Part shown: positions 7,982 through 17,787 of the stretch, one piece after another
Numbering within the stretch: the stretch's first letter is position 1
How the letters are laid out: every line of letters starts with the position of its first letter
Source: Noviherbaspirillum soli
GTDB lineage: Bacteria; Pseudomonadota; Gammaproteobacteria; Burkholderiales; Burkholderiaceae_D
DNA: 64,000 nucleotides
Direction: 5' to 3'
NCBI RefSeq assembly: GCF_015352955.1
Contig: NZ_JACYOX010000002.1
Span: forward strand, 310,001 to 374,000
Position numbers and translations under genes: made by a program
Notes under the pieces: generated by a model
What the model saw: the letters and a program-made list of their open reading frames with translations, nothing else
What the model was told of the DNA's origin: nothing
The model's database searches: none

Positions 7982-9292
7982 TTACGCCGTGCCGGCGATG
8001 CCTGAAGCGGATAAGGTGCGGCGTCTGTTTAAGCGTAGCGAGTTTATCCGCGCCCCGCTCTGGGTACTGCTCAATACTGTCCGGCACACTGTTTGCCCGG
8101 GCCCTGAAGGTTGCCTGTTGTTCTCGTTGAGGTGCCGTTGCAGTTCCTCCTCCTTCGCCCATCCGGCCATGTAATGGCACACCATTTCAAAGGTGCGCCT
8201 GGTCGGCTTCTGATTGGCCCGGATGGATAGCAGCAGGCTGGCGATCAGGCCCGCATAGACTTGAATGCTCAGGGCATTGAGCGACTCGCCGAGCAGATGA
8301 CGGCAACCTGGAGTGCACTTGAACCAGCGGAAGAACAACTCGATGCTCCGTCGAGATCGGTACGCCAGCGCGATCAGATCGGCGGGCATTTCCAGTTGGT
8401 CCGTCAGCAACACCAGGCGACTGGTATCGGTTTGTATCTCCACAAGTCGCACGGGCTCGAAGGGCGTGCGCTTGTGATGGTTACTGTCCAGGCGGTCCAC
8501 CAGCACGTCACGCACGACACCGGCTGCGCTCGCCCTGGCAGGAAGGGGGAATTGGCGCGCTGTCGTAAAGGCGGTGCATTCCTTGGTGCGCACAATGTAC
8601 GAGGCACGCGCGGCCTGGATGTCGACCAGCAGGTCCTGGCAGGCGTAGCCGCGGTCGAGCACATGCAGTCGCCCGGCGTGGAAATGCTGACGCAGTTGAC
8701 GCACTTCCGAACCTTGTCCGGTGGTGATGCTGGCATCGGCCGGGATGCCGCGTGCCACTTCGAAATGCAAATGCAGCCTCGCCGCATGGTGATGCTCGTT
8801 GAGCCACAATCCCCACGTCATGCGCGGCAAGGCCGGCAACAAGCTGCCTTCGACGGCAGTCAGCGTGCGCAAGGCGTTGTGCTGGTTGGACATGGGCGCT
8901 GCCGGCATTTGCGCGCTCAACTCCCTGAAAATCTCGCGCACTGGCTCGGCATCGAAGGCTGATCCCGCTTCCGACAGCGAGCTGAGCGAAACGCGATGAC
9001 ATTCCAGCCGGCGCTGCACGGACTCCAGGTCGGTGAGCTTGCGCATGCCGCGCAGTGTTCTTACGGTCGGGTTGAAGAAATACAGAAGCAACAAGCCGAC
9101 GTACTGATCGCAGAAGAATTGCCGGTTGTCAGCCTTGTCGTGTGCGGTTCCCGCCTTGTGCAGCCTGCCAGGCAGGCTGCCATCTGCACCAGGTACCTGG
9201 TGCCGCGCAATGGGAAGCCATCGAGAATGATTTGATCCTGATACATCATGCCTGCTCGCGGCCAGCACGCGGTTATCGCTGCCAAGCGACAC
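7982..9292 (-). CDS. IS4-family DDE transposase, probably impaired
   Basis: The 436-residue frame starts at GTG. It has the N-terminal helical part (NRQFFCDQYVGLLLLYFFNP), the second DDE aspartate in HVLDRGYACQDLL and the IS4 YREK-type box in SRRSIELFFRWFK. At the first catalytic position, where relatives read V-D-G-(T/S)-L-L, this copy has AVEGSLL: Glu (GAA) instead of Asp. The frame also runs through the left inverted repeat and stops 86 bases outside the element, so the last roughly 30 residues are encoded by flanking DNA. Both features suggest a decaying or altered copy. It is transcribed towards dctM. Confidence 0.8.
   Translation of the reverse strand: MSLGSDNRVLAASRHDVSGSNHSRWLPIARHQVPGADGSLPGRLHKAGTAHDKADNRQFFCDQYVGLLLLYFFNPTVRTLRGMRKLTDLESVQRRLECHRVSLSSLSEAGSAFDAEPVREIFRELSAQMPAAPMSNQHNALRTLTAVEGSLLPALPRMTWGLWLNEHHHAARLHLHFEVARGIPADASITTGQGSEVRQLRQHFHAGRLHVLDRGYACQDLLVDIQAARASYIVRTKECTAFTTARQFPLPARASAAGVVRDVLVDRLDSNHHKRTPFEPVRLVEIQTDTSRLVLLTDQLEMPADLIALAYRSRRSIELFFRWFKCTPGCRHLLGESLNALSIQVYAGLIASLLLSIRANQKPTRRTFEMVCHYMAGWAKEEELQRHLNENNRQPSGPGQTVCRTVLSSTQSGARINSLRLNRRRTLSASGIAGTA
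8068..8088 (+). repeat. Left terminal inverted repeat of the IS
   Basis: This repeat contains CAATACTGTCCGGCACA and matches the complement of 9326-9346 at 17 of 21 positions. It lies inside the 3' part of the transposase reading frame. Confidence 0.65.
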
Positions 9293-9325
9293 AATTTACG
9301 CCTACATGAGCCGCAAAGCATTTGT

Positions 9326-9346
9326 TGTACCGGACACTATTGGGTA
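9326..9346 (-). repeat. Right terminal inverted repeat of the IS
   Basis: Read on the minus strand it contains CAATAGTGTCCGGTACA, the counterpart of 8068-8088. It lies 34 bases upstream of the likely transposase start. Confidence 0.65.
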
Positions 9347-9391
9347 TTCCGCCCTACGAGCAACCGATGTGCCGTCATGCTCGCAGTTCAT

Positions 9392-10888
9392 TCATGCTGC
9401 TTCCTTCGCCTCTTTCTTTACAACCGCATAGCGTTGCAGCGTCAGTTCGCGCGCTTCCTCATGCCGCACAAGCGGCATCGGATAATGCTCGCCTAGGGTA
9501 ACGCCAGCCCTCTTGAGTGCCTCGGGCGCTGCCTTCCAGGGCGCATGAATGTCCCTTGCGCTCAGCTTGGCCAGTTGCGGCAGCCAGCGGCGGATGAAGA
9601 CGCCATCGGCATCGAATTTTTCCGACTGGGTGACGGGGTTGAAAATCCGGAACCATGGCTGCGCATCGCAGCCGGAAGACGCTGCCCATTGCCAGCCGCC
9701 ATTGTTGGCGGAAAGATCAAAGTCGTTGAGCTTCTCGGCGAAATACCGTTCGCCGCGACGGTAATCGATGCCCAGGTCCTTGATCAGGAAACAGGCGGCC
9801 ACCATGCGCAGGCGATTATGCATGAAGCCAGTGCGGTTGAGCTGCAGCATGGCCGCATCCACCAGGGGGTAGCCGGTGCGGCCCTCGCACCATGCCTGGT
9901 AAGCCTGGTCGGCATGCGGCCCGGTCTCCCAGGAAATGCGGTCGTATTCCGGCTTGAAGGCCTGCGTTGCCACATGCGGGAAATGGTGCAGGATGCTGAA
10001 GTAGAAATCGCGCCAGATCAGTTCCGACAGCCACACCGCCGCGCCCTGGCCGCCTTCGCCACTGTGCATCGCCTGCAGCGCGCGCCGCGCCAGCGCCCTG
10101 ACCGACACGGTGCCGAAGCGCAGGTGCACCGACAGGTGCGAGGTACCGCGCATGGCCGGAAAATTGCGGGCTGTGTCGTAGTCGCGGATGCGGTCCATGA
10201 ATTCGTCGACCAGGTCTTGCCCGCCGCTCATGCCTGCGGCAATGCCAAGGCTGGCCAGGTCGCTGGTTTCAAAGCCGAGGTCGGCCAGCGATGGCATGCC
10301 CGCCGGCGCAGCGGCCAGGCGGCGATAATCCGGCGCCGTTGCATATTTGTGCAGCAAGGGATGGTCCGCATGCGGATCGGCCGCCGCCATCAGGGTTTTC
10401 ATCCAGGCATTCTTGTAGGGCGTGAAGACCGAGAACGGCCGGCCGGCCTGGGTCAGTACTTCCGATTTCTCGAAGATGACCTGGTCCTTGCAGAGAACCA
10501 GGCGGCGGGCATCGGCCATCAGCGCGCCGGCGACCTCTGCATCCCGCGCCACCGCGGCCGGCTCATAGTCTTCGTTGATAAAAACGGCTTCCACGCCCAG
10601 TTGCGCCGCCAGCTTCGGGATCTCGGTCGACGCATGGGCATGGCGCACGATCAGCCCGCCGCCGTGCATGCGCAGTTCGGCATCCAGTTCGGCCAGGCTC
10701 TGGTGGATGAAATCGACCCGGCGGTCGGCTTTGTTGGCCCGCGCCTGCAACGGATCGAGAATTTCACGGTCGAAAATGAAGACGCAGTGCACGGTGGCCG
10801 ACAGGCTCAGCGCCTCGTGCAGCGCGGCCTGATCGAACGTGCGCAGGTCGCGCCGGAACCAGACGAGTGATGTGTTGAATAAGCTCAT
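9392..10888 (-). CDS. phrB: Deoxyribodipyrimidine photolyase
   Basis: The 498-residue protein uses blue light, FAD and an antenna chromophore to split cyclobutane pyrimidine dimers. The N-terminal alpha/beta photolyase domain begins SLVWFRRDLRTFDQAAL. The C-terminal FAD domain contains TGYPLVDAAMLQLNRTGFMHNRLRM and NDFDLSANNGGWQWAASSG, the class I photolyase signatures, and ends with the RWLPQLA segment. I chose the ATG at 10888 because the frame upstream is open but not photolyase-like. It is divergent from yqgE. The length fits class I photolyases. Confidence 0.93.
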   Translation of the reverse strand: MSLFNTSLVWFRRDLRTFDQAALHEALSLSATVHCVFIFDREILDPLQARANKADRRVDFIHQSLAELDAELRMHGGGLIVRHAHASTEIPKLAAQLGVEAVFINEDYEPAAVARDAEVAGALMADARRLVLCKDQVIFEKSEVLTQAGRPFSVFTPYKNAWMKTLMAAADPHADHPLLHKYATAPDYRRLAAAPAGMPSLADLGFETSDLASLGIAAGMSGGQDLVDEFMDRIRDYDTARNFPAMRGTSHLSVHLRFGTVSVRALARRALQAMHSGEGGQGAAVWLSELIWRDFYFSILHHFPHVATQAFKPEYDRISWETGPHADQAYQAWCEGRTGYPLVDAAMLQLNRTGFMHNRLRMVAACFLIKDLGIDYRRGERYFAEKLNDFDLSANNGGWQWAASSGCDAQPWFRIFNPVTQSEKFDADGVFIRRWLPQLAKLSARDIHAPWKAAPEALKRAGVTLGEHYPMPLVRHEEARELTLQRYAVVKKEAKEAA

Positions 10889-10999
10889 GACGGGGAAAAT
10901 TGCGGAGAATGGAGCAGGGCGGCCAGGTCGCCTCGCAAAGAGTTGCCATGATGCCAGATCGGGCATCCGGCTGGGCAAAACTGATAAAATGCGCGGATT

Positions 11000-11650
11000 A
11001 TGGCCAAGCAAAGCGATACTCCAGACCCTTCTTCCAGATCGCGCGGCACGGCACAGGCGCGCAGCGATGCGGCTTTCGCGGCCGAGCCCGGCCTGCATCT
11101 GGCCAATCACTTCCTGATCGCGATGCCCTCCATGCTCGACCCGATCTTCGGCGGCGCTGTGGTCTACATGTGCGAGCACAATGAAGACGGCGCGCTGGGC
11201 GTGATCATCAACAAGCCGACCGACATGATGATGCCGACGCTGTTCGAGCGCATCGACCTTTCCCTGGACATCGACGCCAGCCAGATGGCTGACAAGCCGG
11301 TGCTGTTCGGCGGCCCGGTGCAGGTCGAGCGCGGCTTCGTGCTGCATGCGCCGTTCGGCGACTTTTCCTCGATGATGAAAGTCACCGACGACATCGTGCT
11401 GACCACCTCCAAGGATGTGCTGGAAACCGTGGCCGCCACCGGCGGGCCGCGCCACCTGCTGGTCACGCTGGGCTGCGCCGGCTGGGGCGCCGGCCAGCTC
11501 GAAGAGGAAATCACCCGCAACGGCTGGCTGACGGTAAAGGCCGACCCGGCCGTCATCTTCGACCTGCCGGTGGAGGAGCGCTTTTCCGCCGCGCTGAAAC
11601 TGCTGGGCATCGACCCGATGATGCTCAGCGGCGAGGCCGGGCATGCATAA
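11000..11650 (+). CDS. yqgE: YqgE/AlgH family protein (DUF179)
   Basis: The 216-residue protein has the DUF179 core from LANHFLIAMPSMLDPIFGGAV through GALGVIINKP, VLFGGPVQVERGFVLH and LGCAGWGAGQLEEEI, all hallmark segments. The biochemical role is not established in general; the gene is almost always next to ruvX, as here (37 bases apart). The first 30 residues are polar and poorly conserved. It probably starts the operon yqgE-ruvX-pyrR-pyrB-pyrC'. Confidence 0.92.
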   Translation: MAKQSDTPDPSSRSRGTAQARSDAAFAAEPGLHLANHFLIAMPSMLDPIFGGAVVYMCEHNEDGALGVIINKPTDMMMPTLFERIDLSLDIDASQMADKPVLFGGPVQVERGFVLHAPFGDFSSMMKVTDDIVLTTSKDVLETVAATGGPRHLLVTLGCAGWGAGQLEEEITRNGWLTVKADPAVIFDLPVEERFSAALKLLGIDPMMLSGEAGHA

Positions 11651-11686
11651 ACCGCCGGGTACGGCGCCGCTGAGCACGGCGGCCGC

Positions 11687-12076
11687 GTGAAGACGGTGCT
11701 CGGCTTTGACTTCGGACTCAGGCGAATCGGCGTGGCGGTAGGCAATACCGGCCTGCGCCAGGCCCAGCCGCTGTCGATCATCGATGCGCCCACCAATGAC
11801 GGCAAGTTCGCCGCGCTGGGCGCATTGATCGCCGAATGGCAGCCGGCGCTTTGCGTGGTCGGACTGCCCAGCCATCCGGACGGCGCCGAGCATGAAATGA
11901 CGGTGCGCTGCCGCCGCTTCGCCAACCAGCTGCACGGCCGCTACGGCGTCGACACCGTGCTGGTCGACGAGCGCTACTCGTCGGCGGTGCTGTCGCAGCG
12001 CCGCGGCGAACGCATCGACGACCAGTCCGCCGCAATCATCCTGCAACAATACTTTGACGAATATGCCCCATCATGA
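11687..12076 (+). CDS. ruvX: Putative pre-16S rRNA nuclease YqgF/RuvX
   Basis: The 129-residue protein starts with GTG. The RNase H-like fold is marked by the N-terminal strand LGFDFGLRRIGVAVGN with the catalytic Asp, VVGLPSHPDG, and a C-terminal VDERYSSAVL plus an Asp in IDDQSAAIIL. The family trims the 5' end of 16S rRNA precursors or resolves junctions. The length is slightly short but complete. It overlaps pyrR by 14 bases. Confidence 0.92.
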   Translation: MKTVLGFDFGLRRIGVAVGNTGLRQAQPLSIIDAPTNDGKFAALGALIAEWQPALCVVGLPSHPDGAEHEMTVRCRRFANQLHGRYGVDTVLVDERYSSAVLSQRRGERIDDQSAAIILQQYFDEYAPS

Positions 12077-12569
12077 ACTCGACGCCGAGGCGCTGTACGC
12101 CGCGCTCGCCCGGCAGGTAAAAGACGCGCTGGCCAATGTGGACAAGGTCGCGCTGGTCGGCATCTACTCCGGCGGCGCCTGGCTGGCCGACCGGCTGGCC
12201 ACGGAACTCGATGTCGATGGCCGCCTGGGCTACATCGACGTCTCCTTCTACCGCGACGACTATGCGGAAAAAGGCCTGCCGACGGATGTGAAGCCCAGCC
12301 AGATCCCGTTCGACGTGGACGGCGCGACCATCCTGCTGGTCGACGACGTGCTCTACACCGGCCGCACCACGCGGGCGGCCATCAACGAGCTGTTCGACTA
12401 TGGCCGCCCGGCGCGCATCATGCTGGCCGCGCTGGTGGACCGCGGCGAGCGCGAGCTGCCGATCGCCGCCGACTTTGTCGCCCACACCCTTGCGCTGGCC
12501 CCCGGCGAGCGCCTCGTACTGCAACGCGCCGACGACGGCAAACTTTCCTTCACCGTAGACCATGCATAA
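12063..12569 (+). CDS. pyrR: PyrR bifunctional regulator / uracil phosphoribosyltransferase
   Basis: The 168-residue protein has the PRPP-binding motif [17 protein letters not shown], the hallmark of PyrR and type I phosphoribosyltransferases, and a SGG loop in [13 protein letters not shown]. PyrR makes UMP from uracil and PRPP and in many bacteria also tunes pyr gene expression. I prefer the ATG at 12063 to a TTG three codons earlier. It overlaps ruvX by 14 bases and pyrB by 8 bases, so the three genes are tightly coupled. No attenuator was recognised upstream. Confidence 0.92.
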   Translation: MPHHELDAEALYAALARQVKDALANVDKVALVGIYSGGAWLADRLATELDVDGRLGYIDVSFYRDDYAEKGLPTDVKPSQIPFDVDGATILLVDDVLYTGRTTRAAINELFDYGRPARIMLAALVDRGERELPIAADFVAHTLALAPGERLVLQRADDGKLSFTVDHA

Positions 12570-13521
12570 TCCGCAACTGAACAAGAATGGCGAACTGCAG
12601 CACCTCTTGACCATCGAAGGCCTGCCCAGGGCCATCGTCAACCAGATCCTCGACACCGCCTCCTCCTTCGTCGGCATCAGCGACCGCGAAGTCAAGAAGG
12701 TGCCGCTGATGCGGGGCAAGAGCGTCTTCAACCTGTTCTTCGAAAACTCGACCCGCACCCGCACCACCTTCGAGATTGCCGCCAAGCGCTTGTCGGCCGA
12801 CGTGATCAACCTGAACATTTCCGCCTCCAGCGCCAGCAAGGGCGAGTCGCTGCTCGACACCATCGACAACCTGGCGGCGATGCATGCCGACATGTTCGTG
12901 GTGCGCCACGCGCAGTCGGGCGCGCCCTACCTGATCGCCAAGCACCTGACCGACACCGGCCGCTCGCATGTGCACGTGGTCAATGCCGGCGACGGCCGCC
13001 ATGCGCATCCGACCCAGGGCCTGCTGGACATGTACACCATCCGGCACTACAAGAAGGACTTCACCAACCTCACGGTCGCCATCGTCGGCGACATCCTGCA
13101 CAGCCGGGTGGCGCGCTCGGACATCCATGCGCTGACCACGCTGGGCGTGCCGGAAGTGCGGGCCATCGGCCCGCGCACCCTGCTGCCCAGCGGGCTGGAG
13201 CAACTGGGCGTGCGGGTCTTCACCGACATGCGCGAAGGCCTGAAGGATGTCGACGTGATCATCATGCTGCGCCTGCAGAACGAGCGCATGAGCGGCGCGC
13301 TGCTGCCGTCGGCCCAGGAATACTTCAAGAGCTACGGCCTGACCACCGAACGGCTGGCGATGGCCAAGCCGGATGCGATCGTGATGCATCCCGGCCCGAT
13401 GAACCGCGGCGTGGAAATCGAGTCCGCGGTGGCCGACGGCGCCCAGGCGGTGATCCTGCCGCAGGTCACTTTCGGCATCGCGGTGCGGATGGCGGTGATG
13501 AGCATCCTCGCCGGCAATTGA
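12562..13521 (+). CDS. pyrB: Aspartate carbamoyltransferase catalytic subunit
   Basis: The 319-residue enzyme catalyses the first committed step of pyrimidine synthesis (carbamoyl phosphate + aspartate). The carbamoyl-phosphate loop STRTRTTF is at 63-70, the [13 protein letters not shown] loop with the mobile Lys follows, then [12 protein letters not shown] and the C-terminal [13 protein letters not shown]. It lacks a pyrI partner and is followed by a dihydroorotase-like gene, the class A arrangement of Pseudomonas and many betaproteobacteria, in which PyrB works in a complex with an inactive PyrC'. Confidence 0.95.
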   Translation: MHNPQLNKNGELQHLLTIEGLPRAIVNQILDTASSFVGISDREVKKVPLMRGKSVFNLFFENSTRTRTTFEIAAKRLSADVINLNISASSASKGESLLDTIDNLAAMHADMFVVRHAQSGAPYLIAKHLTDTGRSHVHVVNAGDGRHAHPTQGLLDMYTIRHYKKDFTNLTVAIVGDILHSRVARSDIHALTTLGVPEVRAIGPRTLLPSGLEQLGVRVFTDMREGLKDVDVIIMLRLQNERMSGALLPSAQEYFKSYGLTTERLAMAKPDAIVMHPGPMNRGVEIESAVADGAQAVILPQVTFGIAVRMAVMSILAGN

Positions 13522-13601
13522 TGCCCGCATCAACGCCGAAGAACAGCAGAGCAAAAGAAAAGAGATCGCCAGGCCATGCCTGGCCGCAGAACTAGGAACT
13601 T

Positions 13602-14885
13602 ATGAAACTCCATATCAAGAATGGCCGGCTGATCGATCCGGCCAATGGGATAGACGCCAGCCGCGACCTCTACCTGGCCGATGGCAGGATCGCCGCGGTC
13701 GGCGCCGCGCCGGCCGGCTTCCAGGCCGACCAGACCATCGATGCGCAGGGCCTGGTGGTGGCGCCCGGCCTGGTCGATTTGTCGGCGCGGCTGCGCGAAC
13801 CCGGCTACGAGTACAAGGCCACGCTGGAATCCGAACTGCAGGCAGCGATCCAGGGCGGCGTGACCAGCCTGGTTTGCCCGCCCGACACCGACCCGGTGCT
13901 GGACGAGCCCGGCCTGGTCGAAATGCTGCGCCACCGCGCCCGCAGCATGAACCAGGCCCATGTCTATCCGTTGGGCGCGCTGACCGTCGGCCTGAAGGGC
14001 CAGTCGCTGACCGAGATGGCCGAACTCACCGATGCCGGCTGCGTCGGCTTTTCCCAGGCTGATGAGCCGGTCCTGGACACCACGGTGCTGATGCGCGCAA
14101 TGCAATATGCGCAGACCTTCGGCTACACCGTCTGGCTGCGCGCCCAGGATGCGCACCTTGGCCGCAACGGCATCGCCCACAGCGGCCCGATCGCCTCGCG
14201 CCTGGGCTTGTCCGGCGTGCCGGTGATGGCGGAAACCATTGCGCTGTACACGATATTCGAACTGATGCGCTCGACAGGCGCCCGGGTCCACCTGTGCCGC
14301 ATTTCCTCCGCCGCCGGCGTTGCGCTGGTGCGCGCGGCGAAGAAGGAAGGCCTGCGGCTAACCTGCGACGTTTCCGCCCATCATGTGCACCTGACCGATG
14401 CCGACATCGGCTTTTTCGACTCGAACGCCCGCCTGACGCCGCCGCTGCGCTCGCAGCGCGACCGCGATGCGCTGCGCCAGGGGCTGATGGACGGCACCGT
14501 CGACGCGATCTGCTCCGACCATACGCCGGTGGACGACGACGAGAAGCTGCTGCCGTTCGGCGAGGCCTCGCCTGGCGCCACCGGGCTGGAACTGCTGCTG
14601 TCGCTGGCCCTGAAGTGGGCCGAGGAAGACGGCAAGGGCGACGGCCTGTCGCAGGCCATCGCCAAGATCAGCCCGGCGCCGGCGCAGCTGGCCGGGCTGG
14701 CCGGCGGCCGGCTGGAAGAGGGCGCGCCGGCCGATCTCTGCATCTTCGATCCGGAAGCGCGCTGGACCGTGAAGGCCGCAGCGCTGGCCAGCCAGGGCAA
14801 GCACACGCCTTTCCTCGGCTATGAACTGCGTGGCCAGGTTAGGCATACCATCGTCGCCGGCCAGGTCGTATTCAGCCGCTCATGA
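13602..14885 (+). CDS. pyrC: Dihydroorotase-like protein PyrC' (probably non-catalytic)
   Basis: The 427-residue protein has a composite fold of the amidohydrolase superfamily. Active dihydroorotases read D-x-H-x-H-x-R-E-P-G after the first strand; here the same place reads DLSARLREPG, so both His metal ligands are absent. The region of the HCED-like element reads LRAQDAHLG. A later Asp is kept (CSDHTPVDDDEK). This matches the PyrC' proteins that only stabilise PyrB dodecamers. It is 80 bases after pyrB. A real dihydroorotase should be encoded elsewhere in the genome. Confidence 0.9.
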   Translation: MKLHIKNGRLIDPANGIDASRDLYLADGRIAAVGAAPAGFQADQTIDAQGLVVAPGLVDLSARLREPGYEYKATLESELQAAIQGGVTSLVCPPDTDPVLDEPGLVEMLRHRARSMNQAHVYPLGALTVGLKGQSLTEMAELTDAGCVGFSQADEPVLDTTVLMRAMQYAQTFGYTVWLRAQDAHLGRNGIAHSGPIASRLGLSGVPVMAETIALYTIFELMRSTGARVHLCRISSAAGVALVRAAKKEGLRLTCDVSAHHVHLTDADIGFFDSNARLTPPLRSQRDRDALRQGLMDGTVDAICSDHTPVDDDEKLLPFGEASPGATGLELLLSLALKWAEEDGKGDGLSQAIAKISPAPAQLAGLAGGRLEEGAPADLCIFDPEARWTVKAAALASQGKHTPFLGYELRGQVRHTIVAGQVVFSRS

Positions 14886-14916
14886 TCAAAGGCGGCTGGC
14901 CGGGAAAGGGCAGGGC

Positions 14917-15651
14917 ATGAAGACGCTGCACTTGGTGCGGGTGGTGCTGCACCTGCTGCAGGGGCTGGCAACCTGTGCGCTGGTGTTCCCGCTGGCCGGC
15001 CCGGCACTGCGCGAGCGCTGCATACGCAGCTGGTCGGCGAAGCTGCTGGGAATCTGTGGCGTGCGGCTTTCCGTCAGCGGCGTGCTGTCGGACACACCGG
15101 CGCTGATCGTCTGCAACCATGTTTCCTGGCTGGACATCTTTGCCATCAACAGCCTGCGGCCCTGCCGCTTCGTTGCAAAATCTGACATCCGTGACTGGCC
15201 GCTGGTCGGCTGGCTGTGCGAGCGTTCAGGTACGATTTTCATTGCCCGCGGCCGCCAGCGCGACGTGCGGCGGATTTTCCAGGGCCTGGTCAACAGCATC
15301 CATGCCGGCGAACGGGTGGCCTTCTTCCCGGAAGGCACGGTGTCCCTGCAGGGCACGGTGCTGCCATTCCATGCAAACCTGTTCGAAGCCGCAATCGATG
15401 CCGACGTGCCGGTGCAGCCCTACGCGCTACGCTACCTGGACCGCCACGGCCGGCCGCATCCGGCGGTGGAGTACGTCGGCGACACCACCTTCGTGCAAAG
15501 CATGCTGACCATCCTGCGCCACCGCGACATCCGCGCCGAACTGTTGCTGCTGCCGACGCTGCCAAGCGCCGGTGCCCATCGCCGCGAACTGGCTGCGGCG
15601 GCGCACGATGCGATTGCCGGCTCTCTGGGCGCCGAAAAGGCGACCGCGTAA
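14917..15651 (+). CDS. plsC: 1-acyl-sn-glycerol-3-phosphate acyltransferase
   Basis: The 244-residue membrane-associated acyltransferase adds the second acyl chain to make phosphatidic acid. It has an N-terminal hydrophobic segment (about 5-30), the catalytic NHVSWLDIF (H68, D73 of HX4D) and FFPEGTVSLQG for glycerol-phosphate binding. I chose the ATG at 14917 because the preceding in-frame stretch overlaps the end of pyrC' and is not membrane-like. It is 31 bases after pyrC' and probably in the same operon. A weak GTCGGC/GCCGAC hairpin (15672-15685) separates it from convergent apaH. Confidence 0.9.
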   Translation: MKTLHLVRVVLHLLQGLATCALVFPLAGPALRERCIRSWSAKLLGICGVRLSVSGVLSDTPALIVCNHVSWLDIFAINSLRPCRFVAKSDIRDWPLVGWLCERSGTIFIARGRQRDVRRIFQGLVNSIHAGERVAFFPEGTVSLQGTVLPFHANLFEAAIDADVPVQPYALRYLDRHGRPHPAVEYVGDTTFVQSMLTILRHRDIRAELLLLPTLPSAGAHRRELAAAAHDAIAGSLGAEKATA

Positions 15652-15691
15652 TGCATGTTCGGCTTGGCATGGTCGGCTGGCCGACGATGCG

Positions 15692-16510
15692 CTAACCCGG
15701 CTGCTGGTACTGCGGGCAATCGACCTGTACGATTTCCCGGTCATCCAGGCACACCGCAGTCAGCTTGCCGCCCCAGACGCAGCCGGTATCGAGCGCGATG
15801 AAGTCGGGGCGGACCACTAGTCCCAGCGTCGACCAGTGCCCGGCCACGACGGTCACGTCGGAGGAGCGCCGGCTCGGCACGTCGAACCATGGCATGAAGC
15901 CGGCCGGCGCTTCGCCAGTGCCATCCTTGGTATGGAAATCCATGGTGCCGTCGGCGCTGCAGAAGCGGATGCGCGTCAGCGCGTTGACGATGCAGCGCAG
16001 GCGGTCGGCGCCCTGCAACTGATCGTCCCAGCGCGCCGGCTCATTGCCGTACATGCCGCGCAGGAAATCCTTCCAGTCTGGGCCGCGCAACGCTGCTTCC
16101 ACCTCCTGAGCCAGGGCCAATGCCTGGTCGGCTGTCCATTGCGGCAACAGGCCGGCATGCACCATCAGATAATTATCCTCGCGCAGCGCGAGCGGCCGGT
16201 GCCGCAGCCAGTCGAGCAGTTCGGCGCAGTCGGGTGCTGCCAGGATATCGTCCAGCGTATCGCCGCGCCCGGGCTTGCGGATACCGATAGATACGGCCAG
16301 CAGGTGCAGGTCGTGGTTGCCCAGCACCATTTCGGCCCGGTCGCCGAGTTCGCGCACCAGGCGCAGCATGGCAAGGGATTGCGGCCCACGGTTGACGGCG
16401 TCGCCGACGAAGACGAGGCGGGCGTTGGGAGTACGGGATTGAATCCTGTGGATCAGATCGATGGCGCGCACGTGGCAGCCTTGAATGTCGCCGATGGCGT
16501 AGGTGGTCAT
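15692..16510 (-). CDS. apaH: Diadenosine tetraphosphatase (symmetrical)
   Basis: The 272-residue metallophosphatase splits Ap4A to two ADP and also decaps Np4-RNA. The signature blocks are [36 protein letters not shown] and VAGHWSTLG, giving the di-metal site ligands. Unusually for the family, the second block reads GDAVNRG where most ApaH have GDLVNRG. It is convergent with plsC and divergent from the O-antigen island, whose AT-rich DNA begins right after its start codon. Confidence 0.93.
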   Translation of the reverse strand: MTTYAIGDIQGCHVRAIDLIHRIQSRTPNARLVFVGDAVNRGPQSLAMLRLVRELGDRAEMVLGNHDLHLLAVSIGIRKPGRGDTLDDILAAPDCAELLDWLRHRPLALREDNYLMVHAGLLPQWTADQALALAQEVEAALRGPDWKDFLRGMYGNEPARWDDQLQGADRLRCIVNALTRIRFCSADGTMDFHTKDGTGEAPAGFMPWFDVPSRRSSDVTVVAGHWSTLGLVVRPDFIALDTGCVWGGKLTAVCLDDREIVQVDCPQYQQPG

Positions 16511-16704
16511 GGAGTTGTATTAATTTGATCTAAGCAAAGGTGACGATGGTTACGATGGTTATTACTCAAAAACATCAATGCAAAAGATAAACATTTTTTA
16601 CGGATTTAAATTCTATGGAGGCGGGCATTGCGGCAACTGGTCACTGCAATTCACGTAAAATACGGCCCTCACAGGATATTGTTATATTGTATAGGGGCAA
16701 TAGT

Positions 16705-17787
16705 ATGATTTTGGTAACGGGAGGTGCTGGGTTCATTGGGTCCAACTTTGTCCTGGAGTGGTTGGCCACCGGAGACGAAAGCGTTCTGAATCTCGACAAG
16801 CTGACCTATGCGGGTAATCTCAACAATCTTGCTTCGTTACGCGGCGACGGGCGGCATATGTTTGTACAGGGCGATATTTGCGATCGTCAACTGATTGACC
16901 GCCTTTTAAATGAACACAGGCCGCGTGCAATTGTACATTTCGCTGCTGAAAGCCATGTCGACCGTTCAATTCATGGACCTGCCGCCTTTGTTCAGACTAA
17001 CATCAATGGTACTTTCAACTTGCTTGATGCCGGACGTGCCTATTGGTCCACTCTTGTCGGCCAAGCGCGCGATGCGTTTCGTTTCCTGCACGTTTCGACC
17101 GACGAAGTATATGGCTCACTCGGCCCTTCCGATCCGCCGTTCAGCGAAACCAACCCTTACCAGCCCAATAGTCCCTACTCGGCTTCCAAGGCGGCATCCG
17201 ACCATTTGGTTCGTGCGTACTACCATACGTATGGCTTCCCTGTATTGACCACAAATTGCTCGAATAATTATGGCCCGTATCATTTTCCGGAAAAATTGAT
17301 TCCGCTGGTGATCGCCAATGCGCGTGCTGGCAAACCGTTGCCTATTTATGGCGACGGCCAGCAAATTCGCGATTGGCTGTATGTCAAGGACCATTGCGCG
17401 GCCATTCGCCGGGTACTATCGGACGGTCGCTTCGGTGAAACTTATAACGTTGGTGGCTGGAACGAAAAAGCCAATCTTGATGTTGTTCATGCCCTTTGCG
17501 ATATCCTCGACGAAATGGATCCCCGTCCTGCCGGTGGTAGCTACCGTCAACAGATCACCTATGTGGCTGATCGTCCTGGGCACGACCGCAGGTATGCGAT
17601 CGATGCACGGAAGATCGAACGGGAACTGAACTGGAAACCTCTCGAAACCTTCGAGACCGGCCTGCGCAAGACCGTACAGTGGTATCTCGACAATGATGCC
17701 TGGGTGAGGAGTGTGCAATCTGGCGATTACATGAAATGGATGGAGCGCAACTATAGTCAGCGCGACAATGTCGAGGAGCAAGCATGA
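16705..17787 (+). CDS. rfbB: dTDP-glucose 4,6-dehydratase
   Basis: The 360-residue extended SDR has the NAD motif [11 protein letters not shown] at the N-terminus, the catalytic [10 protein letters not shown] and the [11 protein letters not shown] (YxxxK) pair. It makes dTDP-4-keto-6-deoxyglucose, the second step of dTDP-L-rhamnose synthesis. The start ATG at 16705 follows an AGGGG ribosome site; the earlier in-frame ATG at 16615 lies in non-coding AT-rich DNA. The gene opens the O-antigen island after a 194-base promoter region, and overlaps rfbA by four bases. Confidence 0.95.
   Translation: MILVTGGAGFIGSNFVLEWLATGDESVLNLDKLTYAGNLNNLASLRGDGRHMFVQGDICDRQLIDRLLNEHRPRAIVHFAAESHVDRSIHGPAAFVQTNINGTFNLLDAGRAYWSTLVGQARDAFRFLHVSTDEVYGSLGPSDPPFSETNPYQPNSPYSASKAASDHLVRAYYHTYGFPVLTTNCSNNYGPYHFPEKLIPLVIANARAGKPLPIYGDGQQIRDWLYVKDHCAAIRRVLSDGRFGETYNVGGWNEKANLDVVHALCDILDEMDPRPAGGSYRQQITYVADRPGHDRRYAIDARKIERELNWKPLETFETGLRKTVQWYLDNDAWVRSVQSGDYMKWMERNYSQRDNVEEQA

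Larger units (their letters stand above)
8068..9346 (-). mobile_element. IS4-family insertion sequence
   Basis: A 1.28-kb element is defined by imperfect terminal inverted repeats that match at 17 of 21 positions (8068-8088 and 9326-9346; shared core CAATA-x-TGTCCGG-x-ACA). It carries one transposase gene on the minus strand. No target-site duplication is obvious next to the tips as drawn, so the exact ends may be off by a few bases or the copy may be old. It sits in the intergenic space between dctM and phrB and breaks no recognisable gene. Confidence 0.7.

Noticed and set aside
10889..12049. Open frame extending phrB upstream by nearly 390 codons
   Set aside because: It runs antisense through yqgE and ruvX, which are clearly real; the photolyase N-terminus is at 10888.
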